Below, piece by piece: positions 1 through 8,668 of a DNA stretch of 64,000 nt; the stretch's first letter is position 1; the number at the start of each line of letters is the position of its first letter. The position numbers and the translations under genes were made by a program. The notes beneath the pieces were generated by a model. The model made no database searches. It had not been told where the DNA came from and saw only the letters and a list, made by a program, of their open reading frames with translations. The stretch is taken from positions 55,985,433-56,049,432 of the forward strand of contig JBCFYV010000100.1 in NCBI GenBank assembly GCA_039000515.1, given 5' to 3'. This DNA comes from Timema cristinae. Lineage: Eukaryota; Arthropoda; Insecta; Phasmatodea; Timematidae.

Positions 1-118
1 AGAGATAGGATTAGGAATGAAGACGAGATAGTCAAGAGTTGGGTAAAGGGTGAACGAGATTGGGAAGTTGGATGTAATGAGGATAGTTGAGGATATGATA
101 ATGAGGAAGAATGGTATG
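1..118 (+). pseudogene. LINE ORF2 C-terminal fragment, upstream of the 62-bp array
   Basis: The cleaner duplicate at 54630 reads in plus frames as RDRIRNEDEI, then a glycine-valine linker and a VEEARxRWYxHV motif. This is the conserved segment after the reverse transcriptase in many non-LTR retrotransposons (RLRWYGHVxRM type). Here it is frameshifted and broken and runs straight into the tandem array. It has no start codon and no intact frame, so it is a dead 3' fragment. Confidence 0.6.
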
Positions 119-1792
119 GACATGTAATGAGGATGTTGGAGTTGGAGTACATGAGATAGTAGAGGAAAAGGAAGCAAGACTGAGATGGTATGGACAAGTA
201 ATAAGAATGTTGGAGCACATGAGATAGCAGAGGAAGCAAGACTGAGATGGTATGGTCAGGTAATGAGGAGGTTGGAGTACATGAGATAGTAGAGGAAGCA
301 AGAATGAGATGGTATGGTCATGTAATGAGGATGTTTGAGTACATGAGATAGTAGAGGAAGCAAGACTGAGATGGTATGGACAAGTAATGAGAATGTTGGA
401 GCACATGAGATAGTAGAGGAAGCAAGACTGAGATAGTATGGGCATGTAATGAGGATGTTGGAGTACATGAGATAGTAGAGGAAGTAAGACTGAGATGATA
501 TGGACAAGTAATGAGGATGTTGGAGTACATGAGATAGTAGAACAAGCACGACTGAGATGGTATGGACAAGTAATAAGAATGTTGGAGCACATGAGATAGC
601 AGAGGAAGCAAGACTGAGATGGTATGGTCAGGTAATGAGGAGGTTGGAGTACATGAGAAAGTAGAGGAAGCAAGAATGAGATGGTATGGTCATGTAATGA
701 GGATGTTTGAGTACATGAGATAGTAGAGGAAGCAAGACTGAGATGGTATGGACAAGTAATAAGAATGTTGGAGCACATGAGATAGCAGAGGAAGCAAGAC
801 TGAGATGGTATGGTCAGGTAATGAGGATGTTGGAGTACATGAGATAGTAGAGGAAGCAAGACTGAGATGGTATGGACATGTAATGAGGATGTTGGAGTAC
901 ATGAGATAGTAGAACAAGCACGACTGAGATGGTATGGACAAGTAATAAGAATGTTGGAGCACATGAGATAGCAGAGGAAGCAAGACTGAGATGGTATGGA
1001 CAAGTAATAAGAATGTTGGAGCACATGAGATAGCAGAGGAAGCAAGACTGAGATGGTATGGTCAGGTAATGAGGAGGTTGGAGTACATGAGATAGTAGAG
1101 GAAGCAAGAATGAGATGGTATGGTCATGTAATGAGGATGTTTGAGTACATGAGATAGTAGAGGAAGCAAGACTGAGATGGTATGGACAAGTAATAAGAAT
1201 GTTGGAGCACATGAGATAGCAGAGGAAGCAAGACTGAGATGGTATGGTCAGGTAATGAGGAGGTTGGAGTACATGAGATAGTAGAGGAAGCAAGAATGAG
1301 ATGGTATGGTCATGTAATGAGGATGTTTGAGTACATGAGATAGTAGAGGAAGCAAGACTGAGATGGTATGGACAAGTAATGAGAATGTTGGAGCACATGA
1401 GATAGCAGAGGAAGCAAGACTGAGATGGTATGGTCAGGTAATGAGGAGGTTGGAGTACATGAGATAGTAGAGGAAGCAAGAATGAGATGGTATGGTCATG
1501 TAATGAGGATGTTTGAGTACATGAGATAGTAGAGGAAGCAAGACTGAGATGGTATGGACAAGTAATGAGAATGTTGGAGCACATGAGATAGCAGAGGAAG
1601 CAAGACTGAGATGGTATGGTCAGGTAATGAGGATGTTGGAGTACATGAGATAGTAGAGGAAGTAAGACTGAGATGATATGGACAAGTAATGAGGATGTTG
1701 GAGTACATGAGATAGTAGAGGAAGCAAGACTGAGATGGTATAGACACGTAATGAAGATGTTGGAGTCCAAGAAGATTAACGGATATGAAGTA
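119..1792. repeat. 62-bp minisatellite (about 27 units) made from LINE ORF2 DNA
   Basis: Successive units are exactly 62 bp (for example 181, 243, 305, 367, 429). Each contains GAGATGGTATGG, then GTAATGAGGATGTTGGAGTA and CATGAGATAGTAGAGGAAGC. On the plus strand a unit encodes VEEARLRWYGHVMRMLE before going out of frame, so the unit is a piece of a LINE C-terminal region amplified in tandem. Three subtypes recur in the order A-B-C (aataagaatg / gaggaggttg / gaggatgttt), giving a 186-bp higher-order period in several blocks between 553 and 1606. The long minus-strand open frames across it arise because stop-free sequence is repeated, and are not genes. Confidence 0.95.
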
Positions 1793-1936
1793 TGTAGAGA
1801 AGAGACCGCAAGGAAGATATGGGAGGAGCAGATAGCAGCAAGTGTGCAAGTGAGAGGAGTATAGTGGAAGAGTGCATTTTAAAAACCAGACCTTTTTAGC
1901 CACAGGCTGGAAACAGTTCATGATGATGATGATCTA
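1745..1936 (+). pseudogene. LINE 3' end with (GAT)n tail
   Basis: The last array unit continues into unique LINE sequence. The frame starting at 1673 reads RLRWYRHVMKMLE and then, after a shift, an ETARKIWEEQI stretch corresponding to the GRPxKIWEEQV motif of the related copy at 12106. It ends with CTGGAAACAGTTCATGATGATGATGAT. RTE-like and related LINEs commonly end in such a short microsatellite. 5'-truncated and frameshifted, so non-functional. Confidence 0.7.
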
Positions 1937-2388
1937 GAAACCAAATCTCTCAATTTTGTTTAAATGTTTAGGTGCATAAACACCGACATCTCTTTATTCT
2001 CGATTAAGATCCTTCACATCTCTCTGTTTTTCCTTTCTGAAGACGTGCCGTATCTTATCACTTTCATATTATTTATATAATATATCGCTACATAGACCTA
2101 ATTTATTGTCAAAGTCAAATGACTCGAATGTAATAAACATTATTTATTTTGAAAAGAGGAAGTTTCTGGCATTAGCTCGCGTATTCTTCTTTTCATTCCA
2201 ATCTTAATTCCCTCTTCACATTTTTTTCTTTCTTAACCACTTAAATGACACAAGTCTGGATAATGTCTTGAAAGGAACTAGGCTACGAATTGTCAAACCA
2301 ATCCATATCCCTAAGCCCCTTAAGGTGGGAGTGTGGGGATTGCGAAACAAAGGGCAGTATTTTGAACTTTATATAGCAAACATCTGTG
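1937..2388. other. No recognised feature
   Basis: AT-rich sequence present in both duplicate copies. No open frame of note, no tandem repeat and no polymerase III box seen. Confidence 0.5.
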
Positions 2389-2643
2389 TTCGGCAAAATA
2401 AATCAAATATTTCCCTAGTAGAAACTTAGAGTTTAATATCCTTCACGTGGTGATATCAACAGTTGTTGAATATCTGTCAGGAGGATAGCGGAATTAGATG
2501 AGAAACTTTTTAGATGAAGAGAAAAACTGTCATTAAATTCTAGGACACCATCAACAGATATTCAACAACTGTTGATATCGCCACGCGAAGAAAATTAAAT
2601 TACATTTCTACTAGAGAAATATTTTATTCATACCTATTTTTAA
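2389..2643. mobile_element. Palindromic MITE, 'ATATCAACAGTTGTTG' family
   Basis: The two ends are inverted copies of each other over roughly 85 bp. On the left come AAATAAATCAAATATTTCCC, TAGTAGAAAC and GATATCAACAGTTGTTGAAT. On the right are ACAGATATTCAACAACTGTT, then GATATCGCCACGCGAAG and CTAGAGAAATATTTTATTCA. The spacer is about 80 bp and contains no open frame. Related copies occur at 37232, 43870, 52600 and 55505. A non-autonomous DNA transposon is the natural reading; the superfamily is unclear because no clean target duplication is visible. Confidence 0.8.
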
Positions 2644-3195
2644 AAAAAGTGTTTGTTATGAAAAATTGCACAAAACACGGACCAAAACTCTCCTTCTCCA
2701 CCTTAAAGACACATTCCACATAGCTTTGTCTAATGGAATGTTTCCCTGGCACCCTCTTAAAGAGGTCAAAGGAATAAGAGGGGGTGGAGGAGTGTGGTAA
2801 TATCATCCCCTAACACGAGGGGTTGGAGAACTTAACAGCGCTTACAAGCTTTGAAAGTTATGAAAACATGCACTTGAACTTAAGATGTAGTCTAGACTAG
2901 ATGTTTATGGCGTCTTTTTCTTATCTGGTCGAGAGGCATCTATATAGTCTCTCAGCGCCTCCCCCCTCCCCCCTTCTCTACATTACATACCATTACCCCA
3001 ACGCGACTTGACATCGGGACCAAGTACGTCATAAATACAGGTGGACACTGAGGGGATGAACCTCTAGTCCATGGTCGGATGAAAAGGGCTCAAGTCCAAC
3101 TTTCATTTGTAAGGACCGATATAACTTTTAAAATAAAACACAATTATTTAGAAAGATACAGGAGAAAAAGGGGAGATAGTCCGATTTTAACTCAA
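2644..3195. other. No gene recognised; short duplicated open stretch
   Basis: In the right copy (55784-55972) the equivalent DNA holds a 62-codon frame; here a one-base difference breaks it. I do not recognise it. A C/T-rich run lies at about 2957-2984. No pol III boxes. Confidence 0.4.
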
Positions 3196-3200
3196 ATTGA

Positions 3201-3455
3201 GTTAGTGCTGCTATCTGTTAGACAATCATGAGATCTTTCTAATACACTTTATATTGTGGTGAAAAGAGATGTCATTTAAATTAAGCTAGTGCTGCTATCT
3301 GTTAGACAATTATGAGATATTTCTAATACACTTTATATTATGGTGAAAAGATATGTTATATTTAAATTAAGTTAGTGCTGCCATCTGTTAGACAATCATG
3401 AGACCTTTCTAATACACTTTAGATTATGCCTAAAAGAGGTATTTGTTATATTTAG
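3201..3455. repeat. About three copies of an ~85-bp tandem repeat
   Basis: GTTAGTGCTGCTATCTGTTA recurs with small changes at 3201, 3285 and 3371 (84 and 86 bp apart). Each is followed by GACAATCATGAGA and TTCTAATACACTTTA. It is preceded by the small palindrome AACTCAAATTGAGTT at about 3189. Also present at 56325-56580. Confidence 0.9.
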
Positions 3456-3648
3456 ATGTTTTTTTTTTAAGTATTTGCTGGACTCCGTATGAGGTCTGAG
3501 GTATAAAGTTGTTGTCCTTGAAAATGTGTGTAATGTGACTTACCCCTTATTCTCTTGTACCCTTAATATTTATCACAACTTATTAAGGTGGGACGTAAGT
3601 GAACGCGAGTCCAGTTCATTTGTGGCTTTTATTCTTTAAAAAAAAAAT

Positions 3649-3776
3649 CGTACCAAATAAAAAAATATTACTTCATTAGATACGTTTTATTCAACAAGTG
3701 TTTATATCACCAATTGAGTTAAAATTGAACTCTTTTATATTTTTGCTGGAGCAATATTTGATTCATTTGGTAAGAA
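3649..3776. mobile_element. Short MITE derivative with ~28-bp TIRs
   Basis: TACCAAATAAAAAAATATTA at the left is matched in inverse by the right end, whose reverse complement reads TACCAAATGAATCAAATATT. The ends resemble those of the palindromic MITE at 2389 and 52600 (TTGGCCAAAATAAAT...), so this is probably an internally deleted member. No coding capacity. Confidence 0.5.
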
Positions 3777-4335
3777 AATATTTTGTCATTAAAAACTTCA
3801 AAAACATTGACCTTAATTTGCTTCATTTCTCCAGCTCAAGAAACTAGACGTACACGATTGTTACTCTAGAGTTCGCAGTTGAAAGCATGTTAAATTATAT
3901 CTCAGAGCCGATCCTGTCTACAGGTAAGTGAAGTCGACATCCTAACCATCCACAAGGCGACTACCACCACAAGGGGGGGAGGGGGGGGGGGTGAAGGAAA
4001 ACACGTATAAGGGGACGGCCAGACTGGAGCGAGCGACTAAAATAGAAAATAGAACACACGGGTTGTAATGAGAGGTGGCCAAACTGGAGCGAGCGCTCGA
4101 GCCGGAACAGTCTAGTTTACAGGCGCTAGGCAATATTATTGTATGTTGGTTCATTGAGTGCTAGGAAAACTTCTCAGTTTGATATTATTATTATTATCGA
4201 TAGGTTTAGCACACTTGCTACTAACAGTCTAATTTAATTGGTAAGATCATAAACCATATATTTATATATATGTAAAACTGATGTGTTAAAATACGTCAAT
4301 ATTGTGATCAAAGTAGGCCTTTACAAATAAGAATC
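3777..4335. other. No gene; G-run and an imperfect short direct repeat
   Basis: A run of G lies at about 3973-3991. The phrase GACTGGAGCGAGCG recurs, slightly changed, at about 4023 and 4083. Otherwise AT-rich, with nothing recognised. Confidence 0.4.
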
Positions 4336-4339
4336 ACCA

Positions 4340-4470
4340 TTAGCGTGGAGAGAGGTTGAGAAAACCACAACAATAAATCACTTGTCAAAAACCAGCCTCA
4401 GTTCCCTGTGACAAGATTCGAACCTTTGCCTCCTCGTCAGCAACTATCGAGAGCTAGCTGCTAATCATGC
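4340..4470 (-). mobile_element. SINE-B fragment (head end), minus strand
   Basis: On the minus strand a tRNA-like head with a B-box-like GGTTCGAATCTTG (written here as CAAGATTCGAACC near 4410) is followed by the GTTTTTGACAAGTGA-type body and the CTCTCCACG element seen in other SINE-B copies. The 3' tail is missing. Confidence 0.55.
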
Positions 4471-4479
4471 GCTCGCTCG

Positions 4480-4566
4480 CCAGTCTGGCCGACAAGTCGC
4501 TTGTCAGTCTGGCCACCCCGTCGCCCAGTCACTCAGTCGCCCGCTCGCTTGTCAGTCTGGCCGAAC
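4480..4566. repeat. Imperfect ~20-28-bp repeat, 'GTCAGTCTGGCC'
   Basis: CCAGTCTGGCCGACAAGTCG, CTTGTCAGTCTGGCCACCCC and CTTGTCAGTCTGGCCGAACC follow each other. The right duplicate is shorter by about one unit near 57640. Confidence 0.6.
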
Positions 4567-4647
4567 CCTAACATTAAAACAGAGCACAAATCGGCTGAAT
4601 CGAGCTGCGTTGTGTGTTGGATCTTTAGGGTTGTTAAGGTCCTTCGA

Positions 4648-4905
4648 ACCCACTTTGGTGGCCGCATGGTCTAAGGCGCTACTCTCGCTGTAGACTAGAC
4701 TTCCGACGACGGGGAGATCAAGGTTCGAATCTTAGTCAAGTGAACTGAGGATGAGTTTTTTTTACAAAGATTGTTTTCCTCTGTCCCTTCCTGAAAATGT
4801 GGGTGCACTTCCTCTAAATATAACAATCATAATACCTAAAACCACTATTGTAATTATTACATAAGCGTATTACCCGAATGGGTAGCAGGACGGGATGCTG
4901 TGTTT
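4648..4905 (+). mobile_element. SINE-B, near full length
   Basis: The tRNA-like head begins at TTTGGTGGCCGCATGGTCTA (A-box region) and has a B box AGGTTCGAATCTT at about 4720-4733. The body has the CTTCCTCTAAATATAAC motif common to the family. The 3' part reads ACATAAGCGTATTACCCGAA then TGGGTAGCAGGACGGGATGCT, a diverged version of the shared tail. Confidence 0.85.
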
Positions 4906-5059
4906 CCCTGTAAAGAAGCGACTGGCGATCAACCAAGCGCGCGTCATTTTCGTAAAGTACAGATAGTTCCTCAGTTTTAAGCATCCCCCCCCCCCTTTTA
5001 TTTCATTTTTCGTTTTTTTTATTGTTATTTGTTACCTCATGAATTTTTTTTTTAAATCG

Positions 5060-5290
5060 CATCATAATCTACTAACCGTTTGGTTAATATACTTATGTAC
5101 GCATAATTACGTTAAGGGTTTTAGGGATTTGGAAGGTTATATTTATAGGAAGTGTATGCATATTTACGTGGAGGAAGAATGTAAAATCATTTTGGATAAC
5201 CCCCCCCCCCCCCCTTCCCTTTCCCCCTCAACACACGCGACCAAGATTCGAACCTCTATCTCCCCGTCTTCAGCAGTCTAGTCTACTGCG
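5060..5290 (-). mobile_element. SINE-B, minus strand
   Basis: Tail remnant at the left (CTACTAACCGTTTGGTTAAT), then the GGAAGTGTATGCATATTTAC body. The head is at the right with the reverse B box AAGATTCGAACCT near 5235 and the anticodon-arm-like CAGCAGTCTAGTCTACTGCG. A C-run of about 14 sits in the body. The frame reading THATKIRTSISPSSAV is only the head read backwards. Confidence 0.8.
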
Positions 5291-5292
5291 AT

Positions 5293-5535
5293 ACTAGTGG
5301 TGAAGGATAGATTCAAACTGGCAAAAGGAGTGCAGCCATTTTAACCTGGAGGTTGAACGTTTGGTATATTATTCATCTGTGTCCAAGGTCTATTCAACGT
5401 CCCGGTTGGGTGGTATTCAGGTATCGACGAACACTCCGGCGCAAGTTACCCAGGCAAGAACTTTATGCCGTCCTCCCTTCGTCCATTCTCAGTTAGCGTC
5501 GATATGGCCAAAGCAGCAGTTTACGACTGACAGTA
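5293..5535. repeat. ~220-bp direct repeat, copy 1
   Basis: The segment from GGTGAAGGATAGATTCAAAC to CATTCTCAGTTAGCGTC recurs at 6306-6512 with about 10 substitutions. Both carry short open frames of unknown meaning. The unit is also in the right duplicate at 58410 and 59330. It may belong to a larger unidentified mobile element. Confidence 0.85.
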
Positions 5536-5833
5536 AATTAAATCTAGTGACTTTACTAGCCCTTTCTAATAAAACTGTAAAGTACCAAAGGTGTTCATTT
5601 TATCGGAACAGACTGTGTTTGTAATACTCTGGACACACCCTTGGCATAGAAGGTTGTCTTGACAGTAATTAGTGGTTGTGTTAATGAGATGGTGTGCCCT
5701 CAGGGAGGCTTAGTACTACTAGTATGAAAGAAAAAAAGAGAACCACCAAGGAGAAAGGGAGTGTCTGGAGGAATGTGGCCTACACCTTCTAACCCTCCTC
5801 AGTGGCTGAGGATGTCTGTATGGAGACCCTGGA
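5536..5833. other. No gene recognised
   Basis: Duplicated at 58650-58950. Short frames only, no box or repeat signal recognised. Confidence 0.4.
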
Positions 5834-6063
5834 TCTTGTCTGCAATATACTCCAAGTTAGTTGTCTGCAATTGCCTTGGATTCGTTGTCTGTAATATACT
5901 CCGAGTTAGTTGTCTGCAATTGCCCTTGGATTCGTTGTCTGTAATATACTCCGAGTTAGTTGTCTGCAATTGCCCTTGGATTCGTTGTCTGCCATATATC
6001 CGAGTTAGTTGTCTGCAATTGCCTTGGATTCGTTGTCTGTAATATACTCCGAGTTAGTTGTCT
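5834..6063. repeat. 50-bp tandem repeat, about 4.6 units
   Basis: Alternating 25-bp halves TTGTCTGTAATATACTCCGA-GTTAG and TTGTCTGCAATTGCCCTTGG-ATTCG make a 50-bp unit. The right duplicate (58955-59090) has only about 2.7 units, so the array changed length after the duplication or between haplotypes. Confidence 0.9.
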
Positions 6064-6305
6064 GGTGTGTAGTTGTCGAAAACAATATATAGATGTTATG
6101 AAAACATCAAACATCGATGCTCATCCTTATCGGGGAGGCCAGAGCAACATTGTTAAATCCTCTTGTCCGGCACGGCCACAGACAAGAAAGAAACAGACTC
6201 TCAACCTTACGGGGGTTTTGCTGCGCTCCTTTTGTCAGCTTGAGTCCTTCAACACCGGGCTGCGCTAGTGTCACTGCTAGGTGATGATATAACTAACCGC
6301 AGCTA
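6064..6305. other. No gene recognised; short inverted echo of the 220-bp repeat
   Basis: GAGTCCTTCAACACCGG near 6242 is roughly the inverse of AGTGTTGAAGGATGG at the start of the repeat at 6306, leaving a possible hairpin of modest size. No coding evidence. Confidence 0.35.
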
Positions 6306-6530
6306 TCCTAGTGTTGAAGGATGGATTCAAACTGGCAAAAGGAGTGCAACAATTTTAACCTGGAGGTTGAATGTCTGGTATATTATTCATCTGTGTCCAA
6401 GGTCTATTCAACGTCCCGGTCGGGTGGTATTCAGGTATCGACGAACACTCCGGCGGAAGTTACCCAGGCAAGAACTGTATGCCATTCTCCCTCCGTTCAT
6501 TCTCAGTTAGCGTCAACAGCACTCTCACTA
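6306..6530. repeat. ~220-bp direct repeat, copy 2
   Basis: Second copy of the unit at 5293, diverging after TTCTCAGTTAGCGTC. The 96-codon frame here begins in this repeat and runs on into flanking DNA; a frame overlapping the same repeat is also open in copy 1, which reflects shared sequence and not proven coding. Confidence 0.85.
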
Positions 6531-6582
6531 CAGGTCTTCTGTTTTGCAACATTACTTTTGAATAGTCCTGTATTATACTCAC

Positions 6583-6874
6583 GTCCGGTGAACTTGTGGT
6601 TTAGGGGGTAAGGTATCAGACCTCTGTGCTGGGGTCAGGGGTTCAATCCTCTATCCCGGCACAGACTTATCTGATTACCAAACCCTTCCTTTACCTCTGA
6701 CAAGACGTGTATTAATCACAACTTGTGAATGTGTGGAATGCCAGGCCTCCACCGTGGTTCGGATCCCACGTTAAACTGTAGGTCCTCCATTTCATCTCAC
6801 AATCATCCTACCATTACACAATAGCGTAAGTGCGTATAACTCAAACAGGTAGTAAGACGCTGTGATAATAATAT
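6583..6874 (+). mobile_element. SINE-A, full length
   Basis: The head reads GTGAACTTGTGGTTTAGGGG (A box) and has the B box GGGGTTCAATCCT at about 6638-6650. Then come CCCGGCACAG, TTATCTGATTACCAAACCC, the CCTCCACCGTGGTTCGGATC body and the shared 3' tail (TGCGTATAACTCAAACAGGT), ending in ATAATAATA. It abuts the next SINE directly. Confidence 0.9.
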
Positions 6875-6883
6875 ACTAGCGTC

Positions 6884-7125
6884 AGTGTCCGCGTGGTTTA
6901 ACGCACTATTCTCGCAGTAGACTAGACTGCCGAAGACGGGGAGATCGAAGTTCGAATCTCGGTTGTGTGTATTGAAGGTGGTTTTCCAAAAATTATTTTC
7001 CACGCAAATTCGGGTACACTTTCTCTAAATATAACCTTCCAAATCACTTAAACCATTAGCGTAATTAGTACATAAGTGTATAACTCAAACGGGCAGTAAG
7101 ACGTGGTGCTAAAAAAAATATTATA
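6884..7125 (+). mobile_element. SINE-B, full length
   Basis: Head GTCCGCGTGGTTTAACGCAC, B box AAGTTCGAATCTC at 6948-6960, CTCTAAATATAACCTTCC body, and tail GTATAACTCAAACGGGCAGT ... GTGGTGCTAAAAAAAATA. It lies immediately after a SINE-A of the same orientation; their last ~35 bases are the same tail. Confidence 0.9.
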
Positions 7126-7520
7126 TTTAGTTTAAAAAACTAGCAGCTTAATATTTTGAGTGTCACTACGAATGTTTCTTCTTCCAAAAAGTCCTTAAGT
7201 TAATCAGTTGAGTAAGAACGACCTTGTACTCTCGCATTCGCTGACCATGACCTAGGACTATGGTTCCAGCAAACTGTTGCGTGCGTCGTTCGTTTGTTTT
7301 ATTTGTGTCACAAACAGTTGACTGAATTAGAGCAGTAATATTTTCATAATATGTTATATTTCCTTGAGTTCTTCACGGTCGGAATTCGTGAAAATAACAA
7401 AGAGATTTTTTTTTAAAATAGTGACATTACTTAATTGGCGAAAGAAGTATGCGTATTTGTGTGTTTTATTGCTGAGAGTTTGGCCCTACAATTCAACACA
7501 CGTTAGAATAATTACCACTA
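7126..7520. other. No recognised feature
   Basis: Duplicated sequence with no repeat signature; (ATT)n leads into the next SINE. A 68-codon plus-strand frame starting at 7364 runs into that SINE tail and is not credible as a gene. Confidence 0.45.
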
Positions 7521-7521
7521 T

Positions 7522-7797
7522 TATTATCAGCACCGCGTCTTACTACCCGTTCGGGTTATACGCACGCTAATGTGTAATGGTAGGGTGATTGTGAGATGAA
7601 ATGAAGGACCTACAGTTAAACGTGGAATCCGAACCACGGTGGAGGCCTGGCATTCCCCACATTCACAAGATGTCTTGTCAGAGGTGAAGGAAGGGTTTGG
7701 TAATCAGATAAATCTGTGCTGGGACCGAGGATTGAAACCCCGGACCTCCAGTACAGAAGTCTGACACCTTACCCCTAGATCAACAGGTCACCCTAAG
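7522..7797 (-). mobile_element. SINE-A, minus strand
   Basis: Starts with the tail in reverse (TATCAGCACCGCGTCTTACT) and runs through the body to the reversed head ending GATCAACAGGTCACCC. The reversed B box GGATTGAAACCCC lies near 7730. All family segments are present. Confidence 0.9.
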
Positions 7798-7914
7798 CAT
7801 GTTAGAGTTATTCATATATTTATACTAATGGAGTAAGAATGGGGAAGGTAGAATTTAGAAGAAATGTATCTGTGTATTTGCGTGAAGGCATTTAGTTTGA
7901 ATATTTAAATATAC

Positions 7915-8240
7915 ACATGAAAAATTATCTATTTCATCATCCCGCAATAGGACCATACAGACCAACCAGCCACCGCCTGTTGGCGAAGGTAGTGCCAACT
8001 TATGCAGGTAGAGGGTGTGATGTGGTCAGTAAAACGAACCCTCCAGCCGTTGATCTCAGTTTTCTAGACCGGAGCCGCTACCTATCCATTCAAGTATCTC
8101 CTCATTTTGTCCTCACGAGGCTGAGTTGAGCTCGTCCCAGACCCACAGCATCATAGGAAAATATGTAAGTGCCGGGGATCGAACCCGGGACCTCTCGATC
8201 TGTAGCCAGGAACTCTGATCACTAGACCACAGAGGGGTAT
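7915..8240 (-). mobile_element. SINE-C, a third tRNA-headed family, minus strand
   Basis: On the minus strand the head is CTGTGGTCTAGTGATCAGAG (A box) with the perfect B box GGTTCGATCCC (8172-8182). The body has GGTCTAGAAAACTGAGATCA near 8065. The acceptor arms do not pair, so this is not a working tRNA. The 70-codon plus frame at 7917 is a by-product. Second copy at 60945; a possible trace of the body lies at 38640. Confidence 0.75.
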
Positions 8241-8319
8241 TTAAATATAAACATATAAATAATCAATATGTTTAAGTAATAATTTTATCGTATAAATTCA
8301 ACTGTCGAGAAAGAAGGAA

Positions 8320-8440
8320 AAATCTATGAGTGAAAAACCACTCACAGTACACCCGACCGGAATTAGAACCCCGACCTCCAAGTCATCGACAGTACAGTCT
8401 ATTGCGAGAGTGACGTCTTAGACAATCGACTACCGAGGCG
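8320..8440 (-). mobile_element. SINE-B head fragment, minus strand
   Basis: Reverse B-box-like GGAATTAGAACCCCG near 8365, then TGTACTGTCGATGACTT in reverse, and the terminal ACCGAGGCGGG that starts SINE-B copies (as CCCGCCTCGGT). Body and tail are truncated. Confidence 0.6.
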
Positions 8441-8449
8441 GGATATTTT

Positions 8450-8668
8450 TTTTAGCACCACGTCTTACTACCCATTCGGGTTATCCGCTTAAGTACTAAT
8501 TACGCCAATGGTTTAGGAATTGGAAAAGTTGAATATCGAAGTAGTGAACCCGCATTTGCGTGGAGAGATAGTGGAAAATAATATAGGAAAAACCACCCCA
8601 AATTCACCCAAATGAGATTCGAACCTCGATCTCTCCGTCCTAGGCAGTCCAATTCAACACGAGACTAA
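8450..8668 (-). mobile_element. SINE-B, minus strand
   Basis: Tail at left (TAGCACCACGTCTTACTACC, ATTCGGGTTATCCGC), then the CCCGCATTTGCGTGGAGAG body. The head has the reverse B box GATTCGAACCTCG near 8612. The extreme head is replaced by AT-rich DNA, so it is slightly 5'-truncated. Confidence 0.85.

Noticed and set aside
32..1921. Minus-strand frames of 97-337 codons over the 62-bp array
   Set aside because: The repeat lacks stops in all three minus frames, and 62 bp is not a multiple of three, so every frame is open. The same DNA reads as LINE protein on the plus strand.
5293..6530. LTR retrotransposon
   Set aside because: The 220-bp repeats lack TG...CA ends, a primer-binding site and a polypurine tract, and no gag-pol frame lies between them.
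8160..8240. Functional tRNA gene on the minus strand
   Set aside because: A and B boxes are good, but the acceptor ends do not pair and a SINE body follows directly.
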